Source: Symsagittifera roscoffensis (taxonomy: Eukaryota; Xenacoelomorpha; Acoela; Convolutidae). From it: 64,000 bases of DNA. Shown here in pieces: positions 42,903-55,381 of this stretch. The stretch is taken from NCBI RefSeq assembly GCF_963678635.1, contig NC_087062.1, positions 101,047,209 to 101,111,208 of the forward strand. Reading direction: 5' to 3'. The position numbers and the translations under genes are program-made. The first letter of the stretch is position 1; every line of letters begins with the position of its first letter. Below the pieces are notes generated by a model, which saw only the letters and a list, made by a program, of their open reading frames with translations, had not been told where the DNA came from and did not search any database.

Positions 42903-43087
42903 AAGTGATCTGTTCCCTTTCTAGTTTAGAAATAAACAAATTCTGGAAAGAAATAACCAGAAACCAGTTCACTGCTCAACCGCAACGAGATAAACATACT
43001 TCGAGTGTACCCAATAACAGTAGCAACACAATGCAAACTAACACTTGGTGTCACAAGTTTCATTTCGTTAAAACTATCAATCTTTAG
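42903..43087 (+). CDS. Weak terminal-exon candidate
   Basis: After the acceptor TCTCGTATTTTCTGTGCAG an open frame of about 60 codons (SSLEINKFWKEITRNQF, then QTNTWCHKFHFVKTINL) runs to TAG at 43085-43087. Codon use is more balanced than in the surroundings. No upstream exon was found and no domain is recognised. It may equally be a chance frame. Confidence 0.22.
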
Positions 43088-43090
43088 CAA

Positions 43091-43237
43091 GGTCTTAGCC
43101 TAGTGTTTAGCACAATTGCCTGTAAAGTTGAAGGTCAGGCGTTTGAGCTCCATCAGGAGACCATTTTCTACCTAGAAATAGCCTAAATTTAGCAAATTCT
43201 GATCTTAGTTAAGATGAGAAATAAAGAATTTAAAGAA
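43091..43237 (+). mobile_element. tRNA-derived SINE candidate
   Basis: TAGCCTAGTGTTTAGCAC (from 43096) fits a pol III A box, and GCGTTTGAGCTCC (43139-43151) fits a B box, about 40 bp apart as in tRNA genes. GCCTG and CAGGC between them can pair like an anticodon stem. The T arm does not pair well, so this is a diverged tRNA-like head rather than a functional tRNA. It is followed by about 80 bp of AT-rich body ending in GAGAAATAAAGAATTTAAAG. Confidence 0.5.
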
Positions 43238-43721
43238 CAACCCTGCTTTATTTAAACATTTCAAAAAGAATATCTGACCAGAAGTTAGATTAGATATAAA
43301 AATTTTCACGTCAGAACTAAACAATTTTCTCGGTTGGGGAAAAAATCCTGTAGAAAAGAACTACTCATCAGTTATGATATACTTGGGAGAAAAACAAGAT
43401 TGCCAAAATTTATTTATCGGAATTAATGTTTAAAAAATGTTTAACGAAGTGGGCTGAATTTGAAAACCAGTAAAAATCCAGATTGTTCTTAATGTAAAAA
43501 TAAAAATCCGCTTTTAGAATATGTAATTAATTGTATTGAGAGGTGTATATTACAGTTACAGAAAGCAATTTCTGCTTAGTTTGACGGAAAGCTCGTAATT
43601 GCAATAATGCCTTCTGCTTTGCCCCTGATACGTGGTATAAATTGTTCAGAATAAAATTGAGACGAAAAAATGTTCTTTGCTTGATCTCAGTTTCCTGAAT
43701 AGGTACTTCAACAGCAAGAAA
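43238..43721. other. Non-coding stretch with one weak minus-strand frame
   Basis: A minus-strand frame ending at 43527 (with EIKQRTFFRLNFILNNLYH) looks mildly protein-like. It starts inside a dispersed repeat and lacks an ATG, so it is not listed as a gene. Confidence 0.25.
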
Positions 43722-44010
43722 AGTAACGCTCAAAAAGGTTAAGCGAACTGTTTTTGACTGTTGGATCTTATAAGTTTTGCTCTCAGATGTTTCGAGAGAG
43801 AAAATCTGGCGTTCTACAAATTGCTTAAGAATGTGTCAAAGTTTTGCATACAAGTTAAACATGTGTTTTGATAGTAAGTTTGTTATCATCAGCAACCAAC
43901 AAAACTTGCAAGTTTTTGCAGATTGATCTGAAATAGCAAAATAAAAAATTTAAAAAAAAACTGCTGAGCTTCAGTTTTTGATTGGATTGTTATCAAGATT
44001 GACACTTCAA
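43722..44010. repeat. Dispersed repeat, inverted partner of 12335-12770
   Basis: AAGCGAACTGTTTTTGACTG and TTTTTGATTGGATTGTTATC, followed by AAGATTGACAC, correspond in reverse complement and in order to the copy near 12.3-12.8 kb. Confidence 0.5.
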
Positions 44011-45513
44011 ATTTTTTTTTAAAAACCAATAGAGCTTTAAAACTTAGGTTTTTGTTTCTTGTTTGCGTTGAATTTCTTAGTATCATCAGCAAATAGCACT
44101 ATTTTAGATCTTTCAACTATAATAGGATAATAACTTATGCAAACAAAAACAAAAATTTTCACTCGAGCCAAAAAAGCAGGCAAGATGTTTTTTTATTGTG
44201 CTGAACGAATTATTATCCGACATCTTTTTTAAGAATACAATGAACACGATTTCTAAAAACTTGGGATTTTGAAAGTTTTGTAATAACGGTTTTTTTAAAT
44301 AAAAAAAATCAGATTCAACAACTAGATGCTTTTCAGTCATCTCAATTGTATTCAGCGATTTCCATTAAAACACCCACACTTGATTTTTTTAAAATACTCC
44401 GAACTGTTTTGCAAGCCTTCCAATAGAAATTTTGGGAACTCAGAAACTGATTGATCTTTATATTTTTTTAGAAAATTCTTCTGCGTTTTTGTAAAAAAAA
44501 GGCTGGAGACTTATCTTTTTTAGACATCAAGATTGTAGCTTTTGCAAATACGTTGATTAAAAAGGCGGCCGCATACCTTGTCTGAAATAACTGATAGAAC
44601 AAGATTCAAAGTTTGTCATAATGTCCATTTCAGGGAAAAACATTGATTTTGCGCGTATAATCAACAAAAGCATCAGCATCAAAAACACATCTTTGTTGTG
44701 TGGCTTCTGGCTTCCGATTTTTATAAGTTGTTTGCTTCTGTTGAATTTAGAATTTTTTTATAGAAATTGCTTGATTTTTACTGATTTCTTTGCTTAAATA
44801 GAATTTGAAACAGTTTTTGAAAACTTTACGAACTGTTTTTCTAAAACATTTTGCGACATTTGTAATCCATGATGGCTTTTTTGCAATAATTTATATCAAG
44901 GGCACAAAATAATTAAGAATTGAAATGAGACTTTTTTTAGAAAAAAACTTCATCCGAATTTTTGACTGTGTGAAATCTAGACAAGTTATCTTCTAACATA
45001 GAAAAATAATTGTTACGATTATAAAAAATTGATTGAAAAACAAAGCAGAGTGTCCATTGATACAGCCGCTCAACATTCGTATCTCAATGAAAGTGTGGCA
45101 ATTAGCAATAAATTACCCAATAGAAAACTTAGAAGCACTAGGGACGAAGCCCCTTCCTATCGACAGGGTCCCTAGCTCTCTGAACTCAAATGGTCTTTTT
45201 GTACGGTGTGGGGATGTGGGGAGTGAAGTGTCACACAGAAGGCAAGCTTCCTCCTGTGATTTGAGCACTTTTAAGCAACTTGGGTCGAGGTTTGCAATCA
45301 ATATTTTACCGGTTTGATCCGGGCTTCATGTTTTTCGACCTTCCCAACCCAAGGTGATTTGACTATGTTTAACCCAAGTTTCAAAATGAGCTAAATAAGC
45401 TCCACATCAAAAATGAAAATATTACGGATTGTTTCGCAGTCTGCATTTCTATAAGGCTCCTGCAAGCAAAAAAAAATCCGACAGCAAATCCTTTTCTAAA
45501 CTGATTTTCTAAT
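44011..45513. other. Non-coding stretch before the satellite array
   Basis: Mostly AT-rich without supported genes. The last 450 bp have a higher GC content. There CTAGGGAC (45138-45145) and GTCCCTAG (45168-45175) form an 8-bp stem with a 22-nt loop. No tRNA or rRNA was recognised. Confidence 0.4.
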
Positions 45514-45640
45514 GCGCGACTCAAGTTGTGGTTTTGCCGACCCCTGTTGCGACTAATTTCTTAGGCGAATCAAGTCGTGAGTTTGCATGACCCATGATGC
45601 GACCGACATTTCGCGCGACTCCGGTTTTGCGTGACTTGTG
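45514..45640 (+). repeat. Array edge with units of about 50 bp
   Basis: GCGACTCAAG (45516), GCGAATCAAG (45565) and GCGACTCCGG (45615) begin successive units of 49 and 50 bp, each followed by TTGTGGTTTTGC-like and CCTGTTGCGAC-like words. The third leads into a normal 151-bp monomer. Units of a third the usual length at the edge hint at the ancestral repeat. Confidence 0.6.
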
Positions 45641-45803
45641 TAGTGAACTTACGCGATCCATGTTGCGACTTTACCCAACCTATGTTGCCAACTTGTGCGA
45701 GGTGGGTTGATGTCTGGGATTAAAATTTCGTGCGAATCATGTTGAGGTTTTGTGCGGCCTGTGATGCAACAAATGTTTTGCGTGACTCGTGTAGTGAACT
45801 GAT

Positions 45804-47909
45804 GTGATCCATTTTGCGACTTTACTCAACCTATGTTGCGAACTTGTGCGAGATGGGTTGATGTTTGGGATTAAAATTTTGTGCGAATCATGCTGTGCTT
45901 TTGCCCGGCCTATGATGCAACAAATGGTTTGCGCGACTCGTGTAGTGAACTTACGCGACCCATGTTGCGGCTTTCCCAACCTATGTTGCCAACTTGCGCG
46001 AGGTGGGTTGATGTTTGGGATTAAAATTTCGTGCGAATCATGTTGAGGTTTTGTGCGGCCTGTGATGCAACAAATGTTTTGCGTGACTCGTGTAGTGAAC
46101 TGATGTGATCCATTTTGCGACTTTACTCAACCTATGTTGCGAACTTGTGCGAGATGGGTTGATGTTTGGGATTAAAATTTTGTGCGAATCATGCTGTGCT
46201 TTTGCCCGGCCTATGATGTCACAAATGTTTTGCCTGATTCGTGTAGTGAACTTACGCGATCCATGTTGAGACTTTATCCAACCTATATTGCAAACTTGTG
46301 CGAGGTGGGTTGATGTTTGGGATTAAAATTTCGTGAGGATCATGTGATTTTGCGCGGTCCATGATGCAAAAAATGTTTTGCGTGACTCGTGTAGTGAAAT
46401 TAAGCGATCCATCTTGCGACTTTACCCAGCCTATGTTGCAAATTTGCGCCAGGTGGGTTGATGTTTGAGATTAAAATTTCGTGCGAATCCCGTTGTGACT
46501 TTGATCGGCCTATGATACAACAAATGTTTTGCGTGACTCGTATAGTGAACTTACGCGATCCATTTTGCGACTTTACTCAACCTATGTTGCGAACTTGTGC
46601 GAGGAGAGTTGATGTTTGGATTTAAATTTTCGTGCGAATCATGTTGTGATTTTGCGCGGCCTGTGATGCAACAAATGTTTTGCGTATTTCGTGTGGTGAA
46701 CTTACGCGATTCATGTTGCCATTTTACCCAACCTATGGTGCGAACTTGTGCGAGGTGGGTTGATGTTTGGGATTAAAATTTCGTGCGAATCATGTTGCGA
46801 TTTTGCGCGGCCTATCATGCAACAAATGTTTTGCGTGACTCGTGTAGTGAACTGATGTGATCCATTTTGCGACTTTACTCAACCTATGTTGCGAACTTGT
46901 GCGAGATGGGTTGATGTTTGGGATTAAAATTTTGTGCGAATCATGCTGTGCTTTTGCCCGGCCTATGATGCAACAAATGGTTTGCGCGACTCGTGTAGTG
47001 AACTTACGCGACCCATGTTGCGGCTTTCCCAACCTATGTTGCCAACTTGCGCGAGGTGGGTTGATGTTTGGGATTAAAATTTCGTGCGAATCATGTTGAG
47101 GTTTTGTGCGGCCTGTGATGCAACAAATGTTTTGCGTGACTCGTGTAGTGAACTGATGTGATCCATTTTGCGACTTTACTCAACCTATGTTGCGAACTTG
47201 TGCGAGATGGGTTGATGTTTGGGATTAAAATTTTGTGCGAATCATGCTGTGCTTTTGCCCGGCCTATGATGTCACAAATGTTTTGCCTGATTCGTGTAGT
47301 GAACTTACGCGATCCATGTTGAGACTTTATCCAACCTATATTGCAAACTTGTGCGAGGTGGGTTGATGTTTGGGATTAAAATTTCGTGAGGATCATGTGA
47401 TTTTGCGCGGTCCATGATGCAAAAAATGTTTTGCGTGACTCGTGTAGTGAAATTAAGCGATCCATCTTGCGACTTTACCCAGCCTATGTTGCAAATTTGC
47501 GCCAGGTGGGTTGATGTTTGAGATTAAAATTTCGTGCGAATCCCGTTGTGACTTTGATCGGCCTATGATACAACAAATGTTTTGCGTGACTCGTATAGTG
47601 AACTTACGCGATCCATTTTGCGACTTTACTCAACCTATGTTGCGAACTTGTGCGAGGAGAGTTGATGTTTGGATTTAAATTTTCGTGCGAATCATGTTGT
47701 GATTTTGCGCGGCCTGTGATGCAACAAATGTTTTGCGTATTTCGTGTGGTGAACTTACGCGATTCATGTTGCCATTTTACCCAACCTATGGTGCGAACTT
47801 GTGCGAGGTGGGTTGATGTTTGGGATTAAAATTTCGTGCGAATCATGTTGCGATTTTGCGCGGCCTATCATGCAACAAATGTTTTGCGTGACTCGTGTAG
47901 TGAACTTAG
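45804..47909 (+). repeat. Two tandem copies of a 1053-bp (7-monomer) block
   Basis: 45804-46856 and 46857-47909 are nearly identical, including private variants such as GTGAACTGATGTGATCC and TTTGATCGGCC. This is higher-order duplication within the array. Confidence 0.8.
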
Positions 47910-47951
47910 GCGATCCATGTTGCGACTTTACCCAACCTATGTTGCGAACTT

Positions 47952-49353
47952 GTGCGAGGTGGGTTGATGTCTGGGATTAAAATTTCGTGCGAATCTTGTT
48001 GTGATTTTGCGCGGCCTGTGATGCAACAGATATTTTGCGTGACTCGTGTAGTGAACTTACGCGTGCCATGTTGCGACTTTACCCAACCTATGTTGCGACT
48101 TGTGCGAGATGGGTTGATGTTTGGGATTAAAATTTCGTGCGAATCATGTTCTGCCTTTGCCCGGCCTATGATGCAACAAATGTTTTGCGTGACTCGTGTA
48201 GTGAACTTACGCGATCCATGTTGCGACTTTACTCAACCTATCTATGTTGCGAACTCGGGCGAGGTGGGTTGATGTTTGTGATTAAAATTTTGCGCGTATC
48301 ATGTTGTGATTTTGTGCGGCCTATGATGCAACAAATGTTTTGCGTGACTCGTGTAGTGAACTTAAGCGATCCTTCTTGCGACTTTACCCAGCCTATGTTG
48401 CAAACTTGTGCCAGGTTGGTTGATGTACGGGGTTAAAATTTCATGCGAATCATGTTGTGACTTTGAGCGGCCTAAGATATAAGAAAGGTTTTTTACGTGA
48501 CTCGTATAGTGAACTTACGCGATCCATTTTGCGACTTTACCCAACCTATTTTGCGAAACTGTGCGAGGTGAGTTGATGTTTGGGATTAAAATTTCGTGCA
48601 TATCATTTTGTGATTTTGCGCGGACTGTGACGCCACGAATGTTTTGCGTGACTCGTGTAGTGAACGTGCGCGATCCATTTTGCGACTTTACCCAACCTAT
48701 GTTGCGAACTTGTGCGAGGTGAGTTGATGTTTGGGATTAAAAATTTGTGCGAATTATGTTGTGATTTTGCGCGGCCTGTGATGCAACAAATATTTTGCGT
48801 GACTCGTGTAGTGAACTTACGCGTGCCATGTTGCGACTTTACCCAACCTATGTTGCGACTTGTGCGAGATGGGTTGATGTTTGGGATTAAAATTTCGTGC
48901 GAATCATGTTCTGCCTTTGCCCGGCCTATGATGCAACAAAAGTTTTGCGTGACTCGTGTAGTGAACTTACGCGATCCATGTTGCGACTTTACCCAACCTA
49001 TCTATGTTGCGAACTCGGGCGAGGTGGGTTGATGTTTGTGATTAAAATTTTGCGCGAATCATGTTGTGATTTTGTGCGGCCTATTATGCAACAAATGTTT
49101 TGCGTGACTCGTGTAGTGAACTTAAGCGATCCTTCTTGCGACTTTACCCAGCCTACGTTGCAAACTTGTGCCAGATTGGTTGATGTACGGGGTTAAAATT
49201 TCATGCGAATCATGTTGTTACTTTGAGCGGCCGAAGATATAAGAAAGGTTTTGCGTGACTCGTATAGTGAACTTACGCGATCCATTTTGCGACTTTACCC
49301 AACCTATTTTGCGAAACTGTGCGAGGTGAGTTGATGTTTGGGATTAAAATTTC
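47952..49353 (+). repeat. Duplicated block with 760-bp and 457-bp offsets
   Basis: 47952 onward recurs at 48712 (760 bp, five monomers), and 48897 onward recurs at 49354 (457 bp, three monomers), sharing the insertion CCTATCTATGTTGCGAACTC and the variant GTACGGGGTTAAAATTTCAT. Confidence 0.75.
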
Positions 49354-52300
49354 GTGCGAATCATGTTCTGCCTTTGCCCGGCCCATGATGCAACAAAAGT
49401 TTTGCGTGACTCGTGTAGTGAACTTACGCGATCCATGTTGCGACTTTACCCAACCTATCTATGTTGCGAACTCGGGCGAGGTGGGTTGATGTTTGTGATT
49501 AAAATTTTGCGCGAATCATGTTGTGATTTTGTGCGGCCTATGATGCAACAAATGTTTTGCGTGACTCGTGTAGTGAACTTAAGCGATCCTTCTTGCGACT
49601 TTACCCAGCCTACGTTGCAAACTTGTGCCAGATTGGTTGATGTACGGGGTTAAAATTTCATGCGAATCATGTTGTGACTTTGAGCGGCCGAAGATATAAG
49701 AAAGGTTTTGCGTGACTCGTATAGTGAACTTACGCGATCCATTTTGCGACTTTACCCAACCTATTTTGCGAAACTGTGCGAGGTGAGTTGATGTTTGGGA
49801 TTAAAATTTCGTGCATATCATTTTGTGATTTTGCGCGGCCTGTGACGCAACGAATGTTTTGCGTGACTCGTGTAGTGAACGTGCGCGATCCATTTTGCGA
49901 CTTTACCCAACCTATGTTGCGAACTTGTGCGAGGTGAGTTGATGTTTAGGAGTAAAATTTTGTGCGTATCATGTTGTGATTTTGCGCAGCCTGTGCTGCA
50001 ACAAATGTTTTGCGTGACTCGTGTAGTGAATTTACGCGATCCATGTTGCGACTTTACCCAACCTATGTTGCGAACTTGTGCGAGGTCGGTTGATGTTTGG
50101 GAATAAATTTTCGTGCGAATCATGTTGTGACTTTGAGTGGCCTATGATACAACAAATGTTTTGCGTGACTCGTATAGTGAACTTACGCGACTAATGTTGC
50201 GGCTTTACCCAACCTATGTTGCGAACTTGCGCGAGATGGGTTGATGTTTGAGATTAAAGTTTCGTGCGAATCGTGTTGTGATTTTGCGCGGCCTGTGGTG
50301 CCACAAGTGTTTTGCCTGACTCGTATAGTGAACTTACGCGATCCATGTTGCGACTTTACCCAACCCATATTGCGAACTTGTGCGAGGTGGGTTCATGTTT
50401 GGGACTAAAATTTCGTGCGAATCATGTTGCAATTTTGCTCGGCATATGATGCAACAAAAGCTTTGCGTGACTCGTGTAGTGAACTTACGCGACCCATGTT
50501 GCGGCTTTACCCAACCTATGTTGCGACTTGTGCGAGATGGGTTGATGTTTGGGATTAAAATTTCGTGCGAATCATGTTCTGCCTTTGCCCGGCCTATGAT
50601 GCAACAAAAGTTTTGCGTGACTCGTGTAGTGAACTTACGCGATCCATGTTGCGACTTTACCCAACCTATCTATGTTGCGAACTCGGGCGAGGTGGGTTGA
50701 TGTTTGTGATTAAAATTTTGCGCGAATCATGTTGTGATTTTGTGCGGCCTATGATGCAACAAATGTTTTGCGTGACTCGTGTAGTGAACTTAAGCGATCC
50801 TTCTTGCGACTTTACCCAGCCTACGTTGCAAACTTGTGCCAGATTGGTTGATGTACGGGGTTAAAATTTCATGCGAATCATGTTGTGACTTTGAGCGGCC
50901 GAAGATATAAGAAAGGTTTTGCGTGACTCGTATAGTGAACTTACGCGATCCATTTTGCGACTTTACCCAACCTATTTTGCGAAACTGTGCGAGGTGAGTT
51001 GATGTTTGGGATTAAAATTTCGTGCATATCATTTTGTGATTTTGCGCGGCCTGTGACGCAACGAATGTTTTGCGTGACTCGTGTAGTGAACGTGCGCGAT
51101 CCATTTTGCGACTTTACCCAACCTATGTTGCGAACTTGTGCGAGGTGAGTTGATGTTTAGGAGTAAAATTTTGTGCGTATCATGTTGTGATTTTGCGCAG
51201 CCTGTGCTGCAACAAATGTTTTGCGTGACTCGTGTAGTGAATTTACGCGATCCATGTTGCGACTTTACCCAACCTATGTTGCGAACTTGTGCGAGGTCGG
51301 TTGATGTTTGGGAATAAATTTTCGTGCGAATCATGTTGTGACTTTGAGTGGCCTATGATACAACAAATGTTTTGCGTGACTCGTATAGTGAACTTACGCG
51401 ACTAATGTTGCGGCTTTACCCAACCTATGTTGCGAACTTGCGCGAGATGGGTTGATGTTTGAGATTAAAGTTTCGTGCGAATCGTGTTGTGATTTTGCGC
51501 GGCCTGTGGTGCCACAAGTGTTTTGCCTGACTCGTATAGTGAACTTACGCGATCCATGTTGCGACTTTACCCAACCTATCTATGTTGCGAACTCGGGCGA
51601 GGTGGGTTGATGTTTGTCATTAAAATTTTGCGCGAATCATGTTGTGATTTTGTGCGGCCTATGATGCAACAAATGTTTTGCGTGACTCGTGTAGTGAACT
51701 TAAGCGATCCTTCTTGCGACTTTACCCAGCCTACGTTGCAAACTTGTGCCAGATTGGTTGATGTACGGGGTTAAAATTTCATGCGAATCATGTTGTGACT
51801 TTGAGCGGCCGAAGATATAAGAAAGGTTTTGCGTGACTCGTATAGTGAACTTACGCGATCCATTTTGCGACTTTACCCAACCTATTTTGCGAAACTGTGC
51901 GAGGTGAGTTGATGTTTGGGATTAAAATTTCGTGCATATCATTTTGTGATTTTGCGCGGCCTGTGACGCAACGAATGTTTTGCGTGACTCGTGTAGTGAA
52001 CGTGCGCGATCCATTTTGCGACTTTACCCAACCTATGTTGCGAACTTGTGCGAGGTGAGTTGATGTTTAGGAGTAAAATTTTGTGCGTATCATGTTGTGA
52101 TTTTGCGCAGCCTGTGCTGCAACAAATGTTTTGCGTGACTCGTGTAGTGAATTTACGCGATCCATGTTGCGACTTTACCCAACCTATGTTGCGAACTTGT
52201 GCGAGGTCGGTTGATGTTTGGGAATAAATTTTCGTGCGAATCATGTTGTGACTTTGAGTGGCCTATGATACAACAAATGTTTTGCGTGACTCGTATAGTG

Positions 52301-53700
52301 AACTTACGCGACTAATGTTGCGGCTTTACCCAACCTATGTTGCGAACTTGCGCGAGATGGGTTGATGTTTGAGATTAAAGTTTCGTGCGAATCGTGTTGT
52401 GATTTTGCGCGGCCTGTGGTGCCACAAGTGTTTTGCCTGACTCGTATAGTGAACTTACGCGATCCATGTTGCGACTTTACCCAACCCATATTGCGAACTT
52501 GTGCGAGGTGGGTTCATGTTTGGGACTAAAATTTCGTGCGAATCATGTTGCAATTTTGCTCGGCATATGATGCAACAAAAGCTTTGCGTGACTCGTGTAG
52601 TGAACTTACGCGACCCATGTTGCGGCTTTACCCAACCTATGTTGCGACTTGTGCGAGATGGGTTGATGTTTGGGATTAAAATTTCGTGCGAATCATGTTC
52701 TGCCTTTGCCCGGCCTATGATGCAACAAAAGTTTTGCGTGACTCGTGTAGTGAACTTACGCGATCCATGTTGCGACTTTACCCAACCTATCTATGTTGCG
52801 AACTCGGGCGAGGTGGGTTGATGTTTGTGATTAAAATTTTGCGCGAATCATGTTGTGATTTTGTGCGGCCTATGATGCAACAAATGTTTTGCGTGACTCG
52901 TGTAGTGAACTTAAGCGATCCTTCTTGCGACTTTACCCAGCCTACGTTGCAAACTTGTGCCAGATTGGTTGATGTACGGGGTTAAAATTTCATGCGAATC
53001 ATGTTGTGACTTTGAGCGGCCGAAGATATAAGAAAGGTTTTGCGTGACTCGTATAGTGAACTTACACGATCCATTTGGCGACTTTACCCAACCTATTTTG
53101 CGAAACTGTGCGAGGTGAGTTGATGTTTGGGATTAAAATTTCGTGCATATCATTTTGTGATTTTGCGCGGCCTGTGACGCAACGAATGTTTTGCGTGACT
53201 CGTGTAGTGAACGTGCGCGATCCATTTTGCGACTTTACCCAACCTATGTTGCGAACTTGTGCGAGGTGAGTTGATGTTTAGGAGTAAAATTTTGTGCGTA
53301 TCATGTTGTGATTTTGCGCAGCCTGTGCTGCAACAAATGTTTTGCGTGACTCGTGTAGTGAATTTACGCGATCCATGTTGCGACTTTACCCAACCTATGT
53401 TGCGAACTTGTGCGAGGTCGGTTGATGTTTGGGAATAAATTTTCGTGCGAATCATGTTGTGACTTTGAGTGGCCTATGATACAACAAATGTTTTGCGTGA
53501 CTCGTATAGTGAACTTACGCGACTAATGTTGCGGCTTTACCCAACCTATGTTGCGAACTTGCGCGAGATGGGTTGATGTTTGAGATTAAAGTTTCGTGCG
53601 AATCGTGTTGTGATTTTGCGCGGCCTGTGGTGCCACAAGTGTTTTGCCTGACTCGTATAGTGAACTTACGCGATCCATGTTGCGACTTTACCCAACCCAT
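49354..53700 (+). repeat. Higher-order block with 1211/910/1211-bp spacing
   Basis: A marker region with ATGTTTAGGAGTAAAATTTT and GACTAATGTTGCGGC recurs at 49818, 51029, 51939 and 53150. The spacings 1211, 910 and 1211 bp equal eight, six and eight monomers. The short one is explained by loss of two monomers near 51520. Confidence 0.8.
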
Positions 53701-55381
53701 ATTGCGAACTTGTGCGAGGTGGGTTCATGTTTGGGACTAAAATTTCGTGCGAATCATGTTGCAATTTTGCTCGGCATATGATGCAACAAAAGCTTTGCGT
53801 GACTCGTGTAGTGAACTTACGCGACCCATGTTGCGGCTTTACCCAACCTATGTTGCGAACTTTTGCGAAGTGGGTTGGTGTTTGGGTTTAAAATTTCGTG
53901 CGAATCATCTTGTGATTTTGCGCGGCCTATGATGCAATAAATGATTTGCGTGACTCGTGTAGTGATTTTAAGCGATCCATCTTGCGACTTTACCAGCCTA
54001 TATTGCAAACTTGTGCCAGGTGAGTTGATGTTTGGGATTAAAATTTCGTGCGAATCATGTTGTGATTTTGCGCGGCCTTTGATGCAACAAATGTTTTGCG
54101 CGACTCGTTTAGTGAACTTAACCGATCTATCTTGCGACTTTACCCAGCCTATGTTACAAACGTGTGCCAGGTGGGTTGATGTTTGGCATTAAAATTACGT
54201 GCAGATCATGTTGTGATTTTGCGCGGCCTATGATGAAACAAATGGTTTGCGCGACTCGTGTAGTGAACTTACGCGACCCATGTTGCGGCTTTCCCAACCT
54301 ATGTTGCCAACTTGCGCCAGGTGGGTTGATGTTTGGGAATAAAATTTCGTGCGAATCAATTTGAGATTTTGCGCGGCCTGTGATGCAACAAATGTTTTGC
54401 GTGACTCGTGTGGTGAACTTACGCGATCCAGGCACTGTGATGCAACAAATGTTTTGCGTGACTCGTGTGGTGAACTTACGCGATCCAGGTTGCGACTTTA
54501 CCCAACCTATGTTGCGAACTTGTGCGAGGTGGGTTGATGTTTGGGATTAAAATTTCGTGCCAATTATGTTGTGATTTGGCGCGGCCTGTGATGCAACAAA
54601 TGTTTTGCGTGACTAGTGTAGTGAACTTACGCGATCCATGTTGCGACTTTACCCAACCTATGTTGCGAACTTGTGCGAGGTGGGTTGATGTTTGGGATTA
54701 AAATTTCGTGCCAATTATGTTGTGATTTGGCGCGGCCTGTGATGCAACAAATGTTTTGCGTGTCTCGTGTAGTGAACTTACGCGATCCATGTTGCGACTT
54801 TACCCAACCTATGTTGCGAACTTGTGCGAGGTGGGTTGATGTTTGGGATTAAAATTTCTTGCATATCATTTTGTGATTTTGCGCGGCCTATGATGCAACA
54901 AATATTTTGCGTGAATCGTGTAGTGATTTTACGCGACCCATGTTGCGGCTTTACCCAACCTATGTTTTGAACTTGCGCGAGGTGGGTTGATGTTTGGGAT
55001 TAAATTTTCGTGCGAATCATTTTGAGATTTTGCGCGGCCTGTGATGCAACAAATGTTTTGCGTGACTCGTGTGGTGAACTTACGCGATCCAGGTTGCGAC
55101 TTTACCCAACCTATGTTGCGAACTTGTGCTAGGTGGGTTGATGTTTGGGATTAAAATTTCGTGCCAATTATGTTGTGATTTGGCGCGGCCTGTGATGCAA
55201 CAAATGTTTTGCGTGACTAGTGTAGTGAACTTACGCGATCCATGTTGCGACTTTACCCAACCTATGTTGCGAACTTGTGCGAGGTGGGTTGATGTTTGGG
55301 ATTAAAATTTCGTGCCAATTATGTTGTGATTTGGCGCAGCCTGTGATGCAACAAATGTTTTGCGTGACTCGTGTAGTGAAC

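Noticed and set aside
43091-43163. A functional tRNA gene.
   Set aside because: The A and B boxes are present, but the T stem and acceptor pairing are poor and no clear 7-base anticodon loop forms.
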